32,286 nucleotides of DNA from positions 1 to 32,286 of the forward strand of contig NZ_JACBYP010000094.1 of NCBI RefSeq assembly GCF_018982965.1, read 5' to 3'. This document shows positions 14,547-23,013 of the stretch, piece after piece. Source of the stretch: Streptomyces mayonensis (lineage in GTDB: Bacteria; Actinomycetota; Actinomycetes; Streptomycetales; Streptomycetaceae). Below the pieces are notes generated by a model that saw nothing but the letters and a program-made list of their open reading frames with translations, made no database searches and was not told the origin of the DNA. The position numbers were made by a program, and so were the translations under genes. Within the stretch, counting starts at the first letter, position 1. The number at the start of each line of letters is the position of its first letter.

Positions 14547-15452
14547 TCAGGCGTTCGACGGGCTGGTCCGCGCGTCCCGCGCGGGGCCCTTCCCGGCACC
14601 GGCGTCGTCGTCCGTGCCGGTGTCCGCCCCCTTGCCGGTGCCGGTGTCGGGCCCGGTGCCCGGCGTCTGCCCGCCGTCCTCCTCGTCCGCGACCAGGCCC
14701 AGCTCGGCGTCCCTGGCCAGTTCCACCTCACGGCGCAGCAGCCGGAACCACATGAAGATCACGAAGCCGACGAAGGCGAACCACTCGGCGGTGTAGCCGA
14801 GGTTCTGGAAGGCCTTCAGGTCGAGGCCCGTGCCCTGCGGCGCGCTCACCGGGACGGCCCGCATACCGGAGTCGCCCTCGTTCAGCGTGACCCACGCGTC
14901 GTGGACGTCGTACGGGACGAGGTTCAGCAGCGTCGCCGCGCTGATCGCGCCGGTCTGCCCGGCCGGCCATCCCGAGCGGCCGCTGACGCCGTTGCTGCCG
15001 GGGGACTCGGCGGCCTGGAGGGCGCCGGTGACGGTGACCTCGCCGGTGGGCGGGTCGGGGGCCTTCGCCGGGTCGGGCTCGCCGGGCAGCCAGCCGCGGA
15101 CGACCGGCAGGGCCTGACCGCCGTCGGTGCGCAGCAGGGTGAGGACGTAGAAGCCCTCCCGGTCGTCGAGCTCGCGCTCGGGGACGAGCAACTGGTCGTC
15201 GTAGCGGCCGGTGACCGTCGCCTGCCTGCCGACCGTCGCCTTGTCCACGGGGAGCAGCTCGGCCAGCGGGCGCGCGGCTCCCCGGTCGGTCGACTCCTGC
15301 TGCGCGGACGCGGTCTCGTGGTCCTGCACCCGGTCCTCGAAGCGGCCCAGCTGCCAGGACCCCATGAAGATGCAGAAGGGGATGGCCAGGACGACGAAGA
15401 CGTTGATCCCCCACCATCGGGGCGTCAGCAGAAACCGGTACACGCCCTCCAC
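14547..15452 (-). CDS. SURF1-family protein
   Basis: The 301-residue protein has the SURF1 layout: a first membrane helix (WWGINVFVVLAIPFCIFMGSWQLGRF, residues about 13-38), a long extracytoplasmic domain (VTGRYD, VVRGWLP) and a second helix (EWFAFVGFVIFMWFRLL, about 225-241). SURF1 proteins assist assembly of cytochrome aa3 oxidase. A charged low-complexity tail with TGTGKG repeats follows. The GTG start has no clear ribosome binding site; a second GTG three codons later is an alternative. It converges with the membrane protein gene to its left with only 19 bp between, and diverges from the S9 peptidase gene. Confidence 0.92.
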   Translation of the reverse strand: MEGVYRFLLTPRWWGINVFVVLAIPFCIFMGSWQLGRFEDRVQDHETASAQQESTDRGAARPLAELLPVDKATVGRQATVTGRYDDQLLVPERELDDREGFYVLTLLRTDGGQALPVVRGWLPGEPDPAKAPDPPTGEVTVTGALQAAESPGSNGVSGRSGWPAGQTGAISAATLLNLVPYDVHDAWVTLNEGDSGMRAVPVSAPQGTGLDLKAFQNLGYTAEWFAFVGFVIFMWFRLLRREVELARDAELGLVADEEDGGQTPGTGPDTGTGKGADTGTDDDAGAGKGPARDARTSPSNA

Positions 15453-15488
15453 GGTACGGTGCGCGCCCGCGCGACCCTCCTGCGGGGC

Positions 15489-15524
15489 TGTGGAAAACCC
15501 CGCGGGCGGACGAGGTTGTCCACA
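15489..15524. promoter_or_regulatory. Pair of DnaA-box-like 9-mers
   Basis: TTGTCCACA at 15516-15524 matches the Streptomyces DnaA-box consensus exactly. TGTGGAAAA at 15489-15497 is TTTTCCACA on the other strand. They point towards each other in the 123-bp divergent region between the SURF1 gene and the S9 peptidase gene. Confidence 0.55.
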
Positions 15525-15575
15525 GGCTGGGGATCCCGTCTGCGCGTTGTCGGCAGGTCGGGGCAGTATGGGGCC

Positions 15576-17435
15576 ATGACTGAGAGCAACGGGCCCGCCC
15601 CGGCGGGCGCCGACGTGGACGAGTGGCAGGCACAGGACCGCGGGCGGACCGAGGAGGGGCAGGCGCCCGACTGGGAGAAGCGGTTCCGGGCACCCCGGGT
15701 GTCACTGCCCGACTGGGCGGAGGACGCCCCCGACCGCTCCCTGTTCGTGTCGAACGCGACGGGGACGTACGAGCTGTACGCCTGGGACCGGGCGAGCGGT
15801 GAGCGGCGCCAGGCCACGGACCGGCCCAACGGCACGACGGACGGGGTGCTCTCACCGGACGGCGACTGGATCTGGTGGTTCGACGACAAGGACGGCGACG
15901 AGTTCGGCGTCTGGCGCCGCCAGCCCTTCGCGGGCGGCCCGGACGAGACGGCGGTGCCGGGCCTCGACCCCTCCTACCCGGCGGGCCTGGCCCTGGGCCG
16001 GGACGGGCGTACGGCGGTGGTCGGCCGCTCCACGGACGAGGAGGGTACGACGATCCACCTCGCGCGCGGGGACGGAGGCGAGCCGGTGGAGATCTACCGG
16101 CACCGCGAGTCCGCGGGCGTCGGCGACCTCTCCCACGACGGCACCCTGATCGCGGTCGAGCACACCGAGCACGGCGACGCCATGCACTCGGCGCTGCGCG
16201 TGCTGCGGCCCGACGGTTCGACGGTCGCCGAGCTGGACGACACCCGGGGCGGCGAGGAGGAGCTGGGCCTGGAGGTCCTGGGCTTCGCGCCGGTCGACGG
16301 CGACACCCGGCTGCTCGTCGGCCACCAGCGCCGGGGCCGCTGGGAGCCGCTGGTGTGGGACGTGGCGACGGGGGAGCAGACCGACCTCGCGCTGGAGCTG
16401 CCCGGCGACGTGAGCGCCGAGTGGTACCCGGACGGCAGCGGCCTGCTGGTGGTGCACGGCTTCGAGGCCCGCAGCGAGCTGTTCCGGTACGACTTCGCCG
16501 AGCGCGGGCTCACGGAGATCGAGACCCCCGCGGGCACCGTCTCCGGGGCGACCGCCCGCCCCGACGGCACGGTGGAGTACCTGTGGTCCTCGGCCGCCGA
16601 GCCGTCCGCGGTCCGTTCCACCGCCGGCCGGGTCGTCCTGGACCCGCCAGGACCGAAGTCGCCGCGTTCGGTCCCGGTGGAGGACGTGTGGGTGGAGGGT
16701 CCCGGGGGCCGCATCCACGCCCTGGTCCAGAAGCCGGCCGGCGCGAGCGGCCCGCTGCCCACGGTCTTCGACATCCACGGCGGACCGACCTGGCACGACA
16801 GCGACTCCTTCGCCGCGGGCCCGGCCGCCTGGGTCGACCACGGGTACGCGGTGGTCCGGGTCAACTACCGGGGCTCCACCGGGTACGGCCGGGCGTGGAC
16901 CGACGCGCTCAAGCACCGGGTGGGTCTCATCGAGCTGGAGGACATCGCGGCGGTGCGCGAGTGGGCGGTCGGGTCGGGCCTCGCGGACCCCGCCCGCCTG
17001 ATCCTCACCGGTGGCTCCTGGGGCGGCTACCTCACCCTCCTCGGTGTCGGCACCCAGCCCGGGGCATGGGCGCTGGGCATCGCCGCCGTCCCGGTCGCCG
17101 ACTACGTCACGGCGTACCACGACGAGATGGAGGGCCTGAAGGCCATGGACCGCACCCTGCTCGGCGGCACCCCCGAGGAGGTGCCCGAGCGGTTCGAGGC
17201 GTCGTCCCCGCTGACCTACGTCGACGACGTCAAGGCCCCGGTCTACATCTCGGCCGGGGTCAACGACCCCCGCTGCCCGATCCGCCAGGTGGAGAACTAC
17301 GTCAAGCGCCTGGAGGCCAGGGGCGCGACCCACGAGGTCTACCGCTACGACGCGGGCCACGGGTCCCTGGTGGTCGACGAGCGCATCAAGCAGGTCCGCC
17401 TGGAACTGGACTTCGCGGCGAGGCACCTGCCCTGA
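15576..17435 (+). CDS. S9-family prolyl oligopeptidase-type peptidase
   Basis: The 619-residue protein has an N-terminal beta-propeller (residues about 50-370, with DGVLSPDGDWIWW and DLSHDGTLIAVEH blades) and a C-terminal alpha/beta-hydrolase. The nucleophile is Ser481 in GGSWGGY, the acid Asp564 in GVNDPRCP and the base His595 in YDAGHGS; the oxyanion segment is DIHGGPTW. It would cleave short peptides in the cytoplasm, as no signal peptide is present. The ATG at 15576 is chosen because the upstream extension of the frame crosses the SURF1 gene. The ribosome binding site is weak (GGGGCC). Confidence 0.94.
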   Translation: MTESNGPAPAGADVDEWQAQDRGRTEEGQAPDWEKRFRAPRVSLPDWAEDAPDRSLFVSNATGTYELYAWDRASGERRQATDRPNGTTDGVLSPDGDWIWWFDDKDGDEFGVWRRQPFAGGPDETAVPGLDPSYPAGLALGRDGRTAVVGRSTDEEGTTIHLARGDGGEPVEIYRHRESAGVGDLSHDGTLIAVEHTEHGDAMHSALRVLRPDGSTVAELDDTRGGEEELGLEVLGFAPVDGDTRLLVGHQRRGRWEPLVWDVATGEQTDLALELPGDVSAEWYPDGSGLLVVHGFEARSELFRYDFAERGLTEIETPAGTVSGATARPDGTVEYLWSSAAEPSAVRSTAGRVVLDPPGPKSPRSVPVEDVWVEGPGGRIHALVQKPAGASGPLPTVFDIHGGPTWHDSDSFAAGPAAWVDHGYAVVRVNYRGSTGYGRAWTDALKHRVGLIELEDIAAVREWAVGSGLADPARLILTGGSWGGYLTLLGVGTQPGAWALGIAAVPVADYVTAYHDEMEGLKAMDRTLLGGTPEEVPERFEASSPLTYVDDVKAPVYISAGVNDPRCPIRQVENYVKRLEARGATHEVYRYDAGHGSLVVDERIKQVRLELDFAARHLP

Positions 17436-17465
17436 CGCCGGTCCCGCGGACCCTGCCCGGGGCGG

Positions 17466-17732
17466 TCAGTCGCGGGAGTTGCCGAACAGGAGGCGGTAGC
17501 CGATGAGGAGGACGAGGGAGCCGCCGATCGCCGCCCCCCAGGTGGTCAGGTCGAAGAACTCCTTCTCCACCGGGCGGTCGAAGAAGCGCGCGGACAGCCA
17601 GCCGCCGACGAAGGCGCCGGCGACGCCGATGAGGGTGGTGCCGATCAGACCGCCCGGGTCCCGGCCGGGCAGCAGGATTTTGGCGATGGCCCCCGCCAGC
17701 AGTCCCAGGATGATCCAGCCGATGATGCCCAT
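17466..17732 (-). CDS. GlsB/YeaQ/YmgE-family small membrane protein
   Basis: The 88-residue protein has three membrane helices: IIGWIILGLLAGAIAKILL at the start, then GLIGTTLIGVAGAFVGGWL and AIGGSLVLLIGYRLLFG. The family is also called transglycosylase-associated; it has no proven enzymatic function and is often stress-induced. The motif PGRDPGG between helices one and two is characteristic. GGAGG lies 5 bp before the ATG. A 19-bp putative operator lies 50 bp upstream, shared with the divergent arsR-mgtA pair. Confidence 0.9.
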   Translation of the reverse strand: MGIIGWIILGLLAGAIAKILLPGRDPGGLIGTTLIGVAGAFVGGWLSARFFDRPVEKEFFDLTTWGAAIGGSLVLLIGYRLLFGNSRD

Positions 17733-17781
17733 GTCGGTTCCTCCGCACGTGTTTCCGTACTGCTCGGCGGACCGCCCAGCA

Positions 17782-17800
17782 GATTGCTTGATTGCGCAAC
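17782..17800 (+). promoter_or_regulatory. Putative operator, copy 1 (GATTGCTTGATTGCGCAAC)
   Basis: The site contains two direct ATTGC words 8 bp apart, the second extended to the palindrome TTGCGCAA. A near-identical copy (17 of 19 bases) lies at 22627-22645. It sits in an AT-rich island in the gap between the divergent glsB-like and arsR genes. A strong AAAGGAG follows at 17811-17817 but no start codon is properly spaced after it. Confidence 0.55.
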
Positions 17801-18071
17801 CCTATTAGTCAAAGGAGACGCGAGGACAGGCCGGACGGTTGCGGCCGCCACGGGGCCTGCGGCGGACGTGCCACGGCCGCGACCCCCACCGAGCGCCGCT
17901 CAGCCGCCCACGGCCGCCTGTCGCCGCCCACGGCCGCTTGCTGTCGTCCGGGGCGCCTGCCGCCGTCCGGCGCCCTCCGGCCGGGGCCTCGGGCCGGGAC
18001 CGGCGCCTAGACTGGGGCCGCACCGGGAGGTCCGGCGGCCGGCGGGTTGCCGATCGGGACAGGAGTGGTCA
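17801..18071. other. Leader region of arsR-mgtA
   Basis: This 271-bp stretch has no supported gene. It contains a duplicated CGCCCACGGCCGC near 17906-17936. A -10-like TAGACT at 18008-18013 lies 59 bp upstream of the arsR start. An open frame starting TTG at 17784 runs in frame into arsR but has no ribosome binding site at the right distance. Confidence 0.4.
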
Positions 18072-18479
18072 GTGGCGGCAGGCGAGGGGGGAGCGGCCGG
18101 AGCGGCGTCGTACGAGGAGCCGTCCGGCGAGGTGCTGGGACGGGCGGCCGAGGCCTTCGGACTGCTCGCGGCCCCCGCGCGGCTGCACATCGTGTGGCTC
18201 CTCGCCCACGGGGAGCGGGACGTCAGCGCCCTGGCCGAGCAGGTCGGCGGCGCGCTGCCGGCCGTCAGCCAGCACCTGTCGAAACTGAAGCTCGCGGGCC
18301 TGGTGCGCTCCCGCCGCGAGGGCCGTCGCCAGGTGTACTACGTCGACGACCCCGGCGTCGTGGCGGTGGTGCGCCTCATGATCGGCCAGCTCGCCGAGCA
18401 GGAGCGCGCACAGGAGGACGGGCAGGTGCACGAGCGGGGAGCCCGGTCACTGCGCCGGCTGCACGGAACCGGTGCCTGA
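18072..18479 (+). CDS. ArsR/SmtB-family winged-helix repressor
   Basis: The 135-residue protein is an ArsR-type regulator. FGLLAAPARLHIVWLLAHGERDVSALAEQVGGALPAVSQHLSKLKLAGLVRSRREGRRQVYYV contains the full winged helix, with VSQHLSKLKLAGLV as recognition helix. No Cys pair is present in the recognition helix, so an ELCVCD-type arsenic/cadmium site is absent. A C-terminal tail with several His, Glu and Asp residues could bind a metal at the dimer interface. The GTG start has AGGAG 6 bp upstream. The stop overlaps the ATPase start by 8 bp, so the protein probably controls the transporter. Confidence 0.92.
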   Translation: MAAGEGGAAGAASYEEPSGEVLGRAAEAFGLLAAPARLHIVWLLAHGERDVSALAEQVGGALPAVSQHLSKLKLAGLVRSRREGRRQVYYVDDPGVVAVVRLMIGQLAEQERAQEDGQVHERGARSLRRLHGTGA

Positions 18480-21045
18480 CCACCTCCTGGCAGCACCGGC
18501 CCGGACGGCGGACCCGGGGCCCGCCGGCGCCGGGCCGGCGACCGGTGGCCTGACGCCCCTGCAACTGCTGCGGACCCTGGACGCGTCGCCGCGCGGGCTG
18601 ACGGAGGACGACGCCGCCGCCCGCCTCGGCGTGCACGGCCCCAACCTGCTGCCCGCCCGCCGGACCACCTCCTGGCCGGTGCGCCTGGCGCGCAGCGCGC
18701 GCGACCCGTTCACGGCGGTGCTGCTCGCCCTCGGCGTGGTCTCCGCCGCCGTCGCCTCCTGGGGCACGGCCGGAGTGATCCTGACCCTGGTCGTGGTCAG
18801 CTGCGTGCTGCGCTCGCACGGCGAACACCGCGCCGAGCGCGCCATGGCCCGGCTGCAGGACCTGGTCGCCACCACCGTGAGCGTCCGGCGACGGGCGGGG
18901 CCGCGGGCCGAGCCCGCCGTCCGCGAGATGCCCGTGGACGAGGTCGTGCCCGGCGATGTCGTCCGGCTCGGGCCCGGCGACCTGATCCCCGCCGACGTAC
19001 GGCTGCTGCGGGCGCACGGGCTGACCGTGGACCAGTCCGCGCTGACCGGCGAGTCGGCCCCGGTGGCCAAGGAGGTCCGTGAACTGCCCGGACACGACGC
19101 GTCGTTCGCGCGCCGGGACATGTGCTTCCAGGGCAGCACGGTCGTCACGGGCAGTACGTCCGCCGTGGTGGTCGCCACCGGCGCCCACACCCGCTTCGCC
19201 GCCGCGTACGCGCCGGGCGGTCCGCGCCCGGCGAGCGCGTTCGACCGCTCGGTGCACGGCATCTCGTGGGTGCTGATCCGGTTCATGCTCCTCACCCCGC
19301 CGCTGGTGCTCATGGCCAACGCGGCCCTGCGCGGACGCGGCCTGGAGACGCTGCCGTTCGCCGTCGCGGTGGCCGTGGGACTGACGCCGGAGATGCTCCC
19401 GGTCGTCGTCACCACCTGCCTGACCCGCGGCGCGGCCCTGCTCGCCCGTGCCCACGGCGTGATCGTCCGCAGACCGCCGGCCCTGCACGACCTCGGCGCG
19501 ACGGACGTGCTGTGCCTGGACAAGACCGGCACCCTCACCCAGGACCGGCCGGTGGTCGCCGAGGCCGTCGACGGCGGGGGCCGCGCGGCGCCCGCCGTGC
19601 TGACCTGGGCCTCGGTCAACGCCTGGTGGACCCTGCAACTGGCCGACCTGCCCGTTCCCGACCCGCTCGACGAGGCACTCCTGGCGGCCGGTGACCCGGA
19701 GGAGGCCATGGCGTACGACCCGGTGGCCGCGCTGCCCTTCGACAGCGTCCGCCGGCTCTCCACCGCCGTCGTGCGCAGCCCGGACACGCTCGGCGGCCAC
19801 ACTCTCGTCGTCAAGGGCGCGGTGGAGTCCGTACTCGAACGGTGCGCGCTGGACGAGGCCGAACGGGGGCGGCTGGCCCGGGAGGCCGGCCGGCTCGCGT
19901 CCCGGGGAGTGCGGGTCCTGGCCGTCGCCACCGGCGAGCGCCCGGCACGCGCCCGCTCCTACACCCCGGCCGACGAACGCGGCCTGACGTTCCTGGGCTT
20001 CGTCACCTTCCGCGACGCCCTCGCCCCGACCGCCGCCGAGGCCCTCGCCCGTTTCGCCGGCCACGGGATCACCGTCAAGGTTCTCACCGGCGACCACCCG
20101 GCCACGGCCGCCCGCGCCTGCCGCGACCTGGGCCTGGAGCCCGGCGAGGTGGTGGACGCCGCCGCCGTCGAGACCCTCGGCGACGCGGACCTCGCCGGCC
20201 TCGCCGCCCGCACCACGGTGTTCGCCCGCTGCACGCCCGAGCACAAGGCCCGCGTCGTCACCGCACTGCGCCGGCACGGCCACACGGTCGGCTTCCTCGG
20301 CGACGGCGTCAACGACCTGCCCGCGCTGCGCGCCGCCGACGTCGGCGTGGTCCCGCTGGGCGGCGTGGACGTGGCCCGGGAGAGCGCGGACGTGGTCCTG
20401 GCGGACAAGGACCTCACGGCCGTCGACCACGCGATCGCCGCGGGCCGGCACGCCAGCGGCAACATCGCCTCGTACCTGCGCATCACGCTCTCCTCCAACC
20501 TCGGCAACGTGATGGCGATGCTGGCCGCGGGTCTGCTGCTGCCGTTCCTGCCGATGCTGCCCTCCCAGGTACTGGTGCAGAACCTGTGCTTTGACGCGGC
20601 GCAGCTCGCCCTCGCCCACGACCGTCCGGCCCCGCGCACACTGGCCCGTCCGGCGGTGCTGCGCCCCGTGCCGTTCCTGCGCCTGGTCACCGGCTTCGGG
20701 CTGCTCGGCGCCCTCGCCGACCTGGCCACCTTCGCGGCTCTGGCGGCGACCGCGTCGGCCGTGCACGAACAGGGTGCCTTCCACTCCGGCTGGTTCACCG
20801 AGAACCTGCTCACCCAGGCCCTGGTCCTGGTCCTGCTGCGCACCGGCGCCCGCCCCTCGCCCCGGCCGCTGCGTATCGCCGCCGCCGCGCTGGCCGCGGT
20901 CGGCATCGCCCTGCCGCTCACCCCGCTCGGCACGCCGCTGGGCCTGGAACCGCTGCCGGTCGCCTACTACCTGCTGCTCACCGCGATCCTGACCGCCTAC
21001 GCCGCCGCCCTCGCGTTCCTCACCCGGCGCCCCGGCCGCTCGTAG
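18472..21045 (+). CDS. mgtA: MgtA-like Mg2+-importing P-type ATPase
   Basis: The 857-residue protein is a P-type ATPase. The actuator motif is TGES, the phosphorylated aspartate is Asp350 in DKTGTLTQ, and TGDHPAT and GDGVNDLPAL complete the P domain. MgtA-type character comes from GLTPEMLPVVVTTCLTRGA in M4 and NLGNVMAML and LPFLPMLPSQVLVQNLCFDAAQLAL in M5-M6. The hinge motif has Leu where GDGXNDAPAL is usual, and the FDAAQLAL segment departs from the DVSQ type, so ion selectivity may differ. It is coupled to an ArsR regulator. The gene converges with the LCP gene with only 6 bp between stops and no terminator hairpin. Confidence 0.9.
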   Translation: MPDHLLAAPARTADPGPAGAGPATGGLTPLQLLRTLDASPRGLTEDDAAARLGVHGPNLLPARRTTSWPVRLARSARDPFTAVLLALGVVSAAVASWGTAGVILTLVVVSCVLRSHGEHRAERAMARLQDLVATTVSVRRRAGPRAEPAVREMPVDEVVPGDVVRLGPGDLIPADVRLLRAHGLTVDQSALTGESAPVAKEVRELPGHDASFARRDMCFQGSTVVTGSTSAVVVATGAHTRFAAAYAPGGPRPASAFDRSVHGISWVLIRFMLLTPPLVLMANAALRGRGLETLPFAVAVAVGLTPEMLPVVVTTCLTRGAALLARAHGVIVRRPPALHDLGATDVLCLDKTGTLTQDRPVVAEAVDGGGRAAPAVLTWASVNAWWTLQLADLPVPDPLDEALLAAGDPEEAMAYDPVAALPFDSVRRLSTAVVRSPDTLGGHTLVVKGAVESVLERCALDEAERGRLAREAGRLASRGVRVLAVATGERPARARSYTPADERGLTFLGFVTFRDALAPTAAEALARFAGHGITVKVLTGDHPATAARACRDLGLEPGEVVDAAAVETLGDADLAGLAARTTVFARCTPEHKARVVTALRRHGHTVGFLGDGVNDLPALRAADVGVVPLGGVDVARESADVVLADKDLTAVDHAIAAGRHASGNIASYLRITLSSNLGNVMAMLAAGLLLPFLPMLPSQVLVQNLCFDAAQLALAHDRPAPRTLARPAVLRPVPFLRLVTGFGLLGALADLATFAALAATASAVHEQGAFHSGWFTENLLTQALVLVLLRTGARPSPRPLRIAAAALAAVGIALPLTPLGTPLGLEPLPVAYYLLLTAILTAYAAALAFLTRRPGRS

Positions 21046-21051
21046 CGGACC

Positions 21052-22599
21052 TCAGCCGTAGGAGAGGTCGGAGCAGGGGTCCGCGTCGGCCGTACGGGCG
21101 TCGTCGGCCGGCGCCCCGGACGCCTCGCCGCCCTGCCCGGCCTGCCCGCCCCGCTTCCCGGACGCCTCGCCGGTGTCGTCGCCGGTGTAGTCGTCGCCGA
21201 GCAGGAGGACGAGGCCGTCCTCGTCGACGGACTCCAGACCGGCGTCCGGGAAGAGTCCGGCGAGCGTCTCCGCGTCGTCCTTCCGGCCGGGCCCGTACTG
21301 GATCACCGTGGTGGCGTGGCCGGGTCGGTCCGCGTTGCCGGTCGCCGTGACGGTGAAGCCGCTCTCCTCCAGCGTCCCGGCGGCACGGGCGGCCAGTCCG
21401 GTGGTGCCGGTGCCGTTGCGGACGACGACGTCGATGCCCTCCCCCGACACCTCGGTCCCGCCCTTGCCCTCGTCGTCCTTGCCGGTGCCGGTGCCGGTGC
21501 CGTTGTCCTCGTCCTTGTCGCCCTCCGCGTCGGCCGGAGCGCGGTCGTCCTTGAGCGAGGCCCACAGGTCGCCGGCGTCCGGTTCGACGACGGCGACCCG
21601 GCTGCCCTCGTAGCGCCACGGGATGGTGACGAACCGGGTGTTGTGCAGGTCGACGTTCTTGAGCGACATGGCGAACTTCAGCAGCTTGTCGGCCGAACCC
21701 AGCCCCGGATCGACCGTCAGGGAGTCGGTCGCCGCCTCGGCCAGCGGCAGCAGCTTGGTCGGGGTGAAGCCGTCGTCCTTGATCTTCTTCAGCAGGCCGG
21801 ACATGAACGCCTGCTGCCGTTTGATGCGCCCGATGTCGGAGCCGTCGCCGATGCCGTGCCGGATGCGTACGTAGTCCAGTGCCCGCTGCCCGGAGACGTT
21901 CTGCTTGCCCTTGTCGAAGAGCTTCTTGCCGCGGGTGGCGCGGTTCGGGTTGAGGTCGCGCTGGTAGAGGTCCTGGGGCAGGCACACCTCGACGCCGCCG
22001 ACGACGTCCGTGAGCGAGGCGAAGCCCTTGAAGTCGACGACCACGGTGTGGTCCACCCGCAGCCCGGAGAGCTTCTCCACGGTGTTCTGGGTGCAGGCGG
22101 GATTGCCCTCGGCGGTCTGCCCGACCGAGTAGGCGGCGTTGAACATCGTGTCGGACTGCTCCTCGGTCCACGTACCGTCGGGCAGCCTGCACGGCGGGAT
22201 GGTCACGAGGGTGTCGCGGGGGATGGACACCGCGACGGCGTGCCGGTGGTCGGCGTAGACGTGCAGCAGGAAGGCGGTGTCCGAGCGGCCGACGTCACCC
22301 TTGTCGCCGCCGCCCAGGTCGGAGTTGCCGCCGGTACGCGCGTCCGAGCCGATGACGAGGACGTTCTCGCCCTTCGACGCGGCGGCGTCGGGACGGTCGT
22401 CGGAGATGCCGTCCGCGCTGAAGGTGTCGATGTTGCCGGTCAGCCGCAGGTACAGCCAGCCGACCCCGGCCGTCGCCAGCACGATCAGCGACAGGGATAT
22501 CGCCAGGGCCGGCCGCAGCCTGCCACGCCTGCGACGCCGGCCGGAGCGCCGGTGCCCGGCGCGTCGTGGGGGAGTCGCCTGCTGGTCCGTGGTGGTCAT
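21052..22599 (-). CDS. LytR-CpsA-Psr (LCP) family cell-wall ligase
   Basis: The 515-residue protein has an Arg-rich cytoplasmic N-terminus, one membrane helix (ALAISLSLIVLATAGVGWLYL, about 31-51) and an LCP domain (NVLVIGSDARTG, GRSDTAFLLHV, AVSIPRDTLV, ALDYVRIRHG, GDGSDIGRIKRQQAF). A C-terminal LytR_C-type domain follows (IDVVVRNGTGTTGLAARAAGTLEESGF). LCP enzymes move polyprenyl-linked glycopolymers onto peptidoglycan. ATG 22599 is preferred, with GAGG 7 bp upstream; the frame can be read back to a TTG at 22635 inside the shared operator. A 6-bp repeat encodes GTGTGTG near 21478-21505. Confidence 0.93.
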   Translation of the reverse strand: MTTTDQQATPPRRAGHRRSGRRRRRGRLRPALAISLSLIVLATAGVGWLYLRLTGNIDTFSADGISDDRPDAAASKGENVLVIGSDARTGGNSDLGGGDKGDVGRSDTAFLLHVYADHRHAVAVSIPRDTLVTIPPCRLPDGTWTEEQSDTMFNAAYSVGQTAEGNPACTQNTVEKLSGLRVDHTVVVDFKGFASLTDVVGGVEVCLPQDLYQRDLNPNRATRGKKLFDKGKQNVSGQRALDYVRIRHGIGDGSDIGRIKRQQAFMSGLLKKIKDDGFTPTKLLPLAEAATDSLTVDPGLGSADKLLKFAMSLKNVDLHNTRFVTIPWRYEGSRVAVVEPDAGDLWASLKDDRAPADAEGDKDEDNGTGTGTGKDDEGKGGTEVSGEGIDVVVRNGTGTTGLAARAAGTLEESGFTVTATGNADRPGHATTVIQYGPGRKDDAETLAGLFPDAGLESVDEDGLVLLLGDDYTGDDTGEASGKRGGQAGQGGEASGAPADDARTADADPCSDLSYG

Positions 22600-22626
22600 G
22601 GGCGCGCCTCTACTCATAGTTGTATA

Positions 22627-22645
22627 GTTGCGCAATATAGCAATC
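22627..22645 (-). promoter_or_regulatory. Putative operator, copy 2 (GATTGCTATATTGCGCAAC)
   Basis: Read on the - strand this differs from the 17782-17800 element at two central bases only. It lies 28 bp upstream of the LCP start and 102 bp upstream of tatA, in an AT-rich island, so it may control either or both genes. Confidence 0.6.
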
Positions 22646-22747
22646 GAAGGTTGCGGCCGGCCGAGCCGTCACGGCTCGAGAGCGAAGCGCGGAAGAAGCC
22701 GGAAGAAGCACGGATGAAGCCCGAAAGTTGCACGGAAGGAGGGGCTG

Positions 22748-22999
22748 ATGCTCCGGAACGGACTGGAACCCTGGCACCTGCTCGTCGTGGCGATCGTGTT
22801 CGTCGTGCTGTTCGGCTCGAAGAAGCTGCCCGACATGGCGCGTTCGCTCGGCAAGTCGGCCCGCATCCTGAAGAGCGAGGCCGCGGCCATGAAGTCCGAC
22901 GGCGGACCGACCGCTGGGCCCGACGGCGGACCGGCCGTGCGGCCCGGTGGTGGCGAGGTGGCGGGGGCCGCCGGGGCCGCCCCCGACGGCGACCGGTGA
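22748..22999 (+). CDS. tatA: TatA/E-family twin-arginine translocase component
   Basis: The 83-residue protein has the TatA layout: a short N-terminal membrane helix (PWHLLVVAIVFVVLFGSKKLPDMA, with the FGSKKLPD hinge), an amphipathic helix (RSLGKSARILKSEAAAMKSD) and a Gly/Pro-rich tail. TatA proteins oligomerise to form the Tat export pore. GGAGG lies 7 bp before the ATG. No tatB or tatC is adjacent, so it is probably a stand-alone or paralogous copy. The tail repeats GGP units. It converges with the RCK gene. Confidence 0.9.
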   Translation: MLRNGLEPWHLLVVAIVFVVLFGSKKLPDMARSLGKSARILKSEAAAMKSDGGPTAGPDGGPAVRPGGGEVAGAAGAAPDGDR

Positions 23000-23013
23000 G
23001 GCCTGGGCCGGCC

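Noticed and set aside
22600..22635. TTG start for the LCP protein inside the operator
   Set aside because: It would place the start codon within the AT-rich operator; ATG 22599 has a proper GAGG site.
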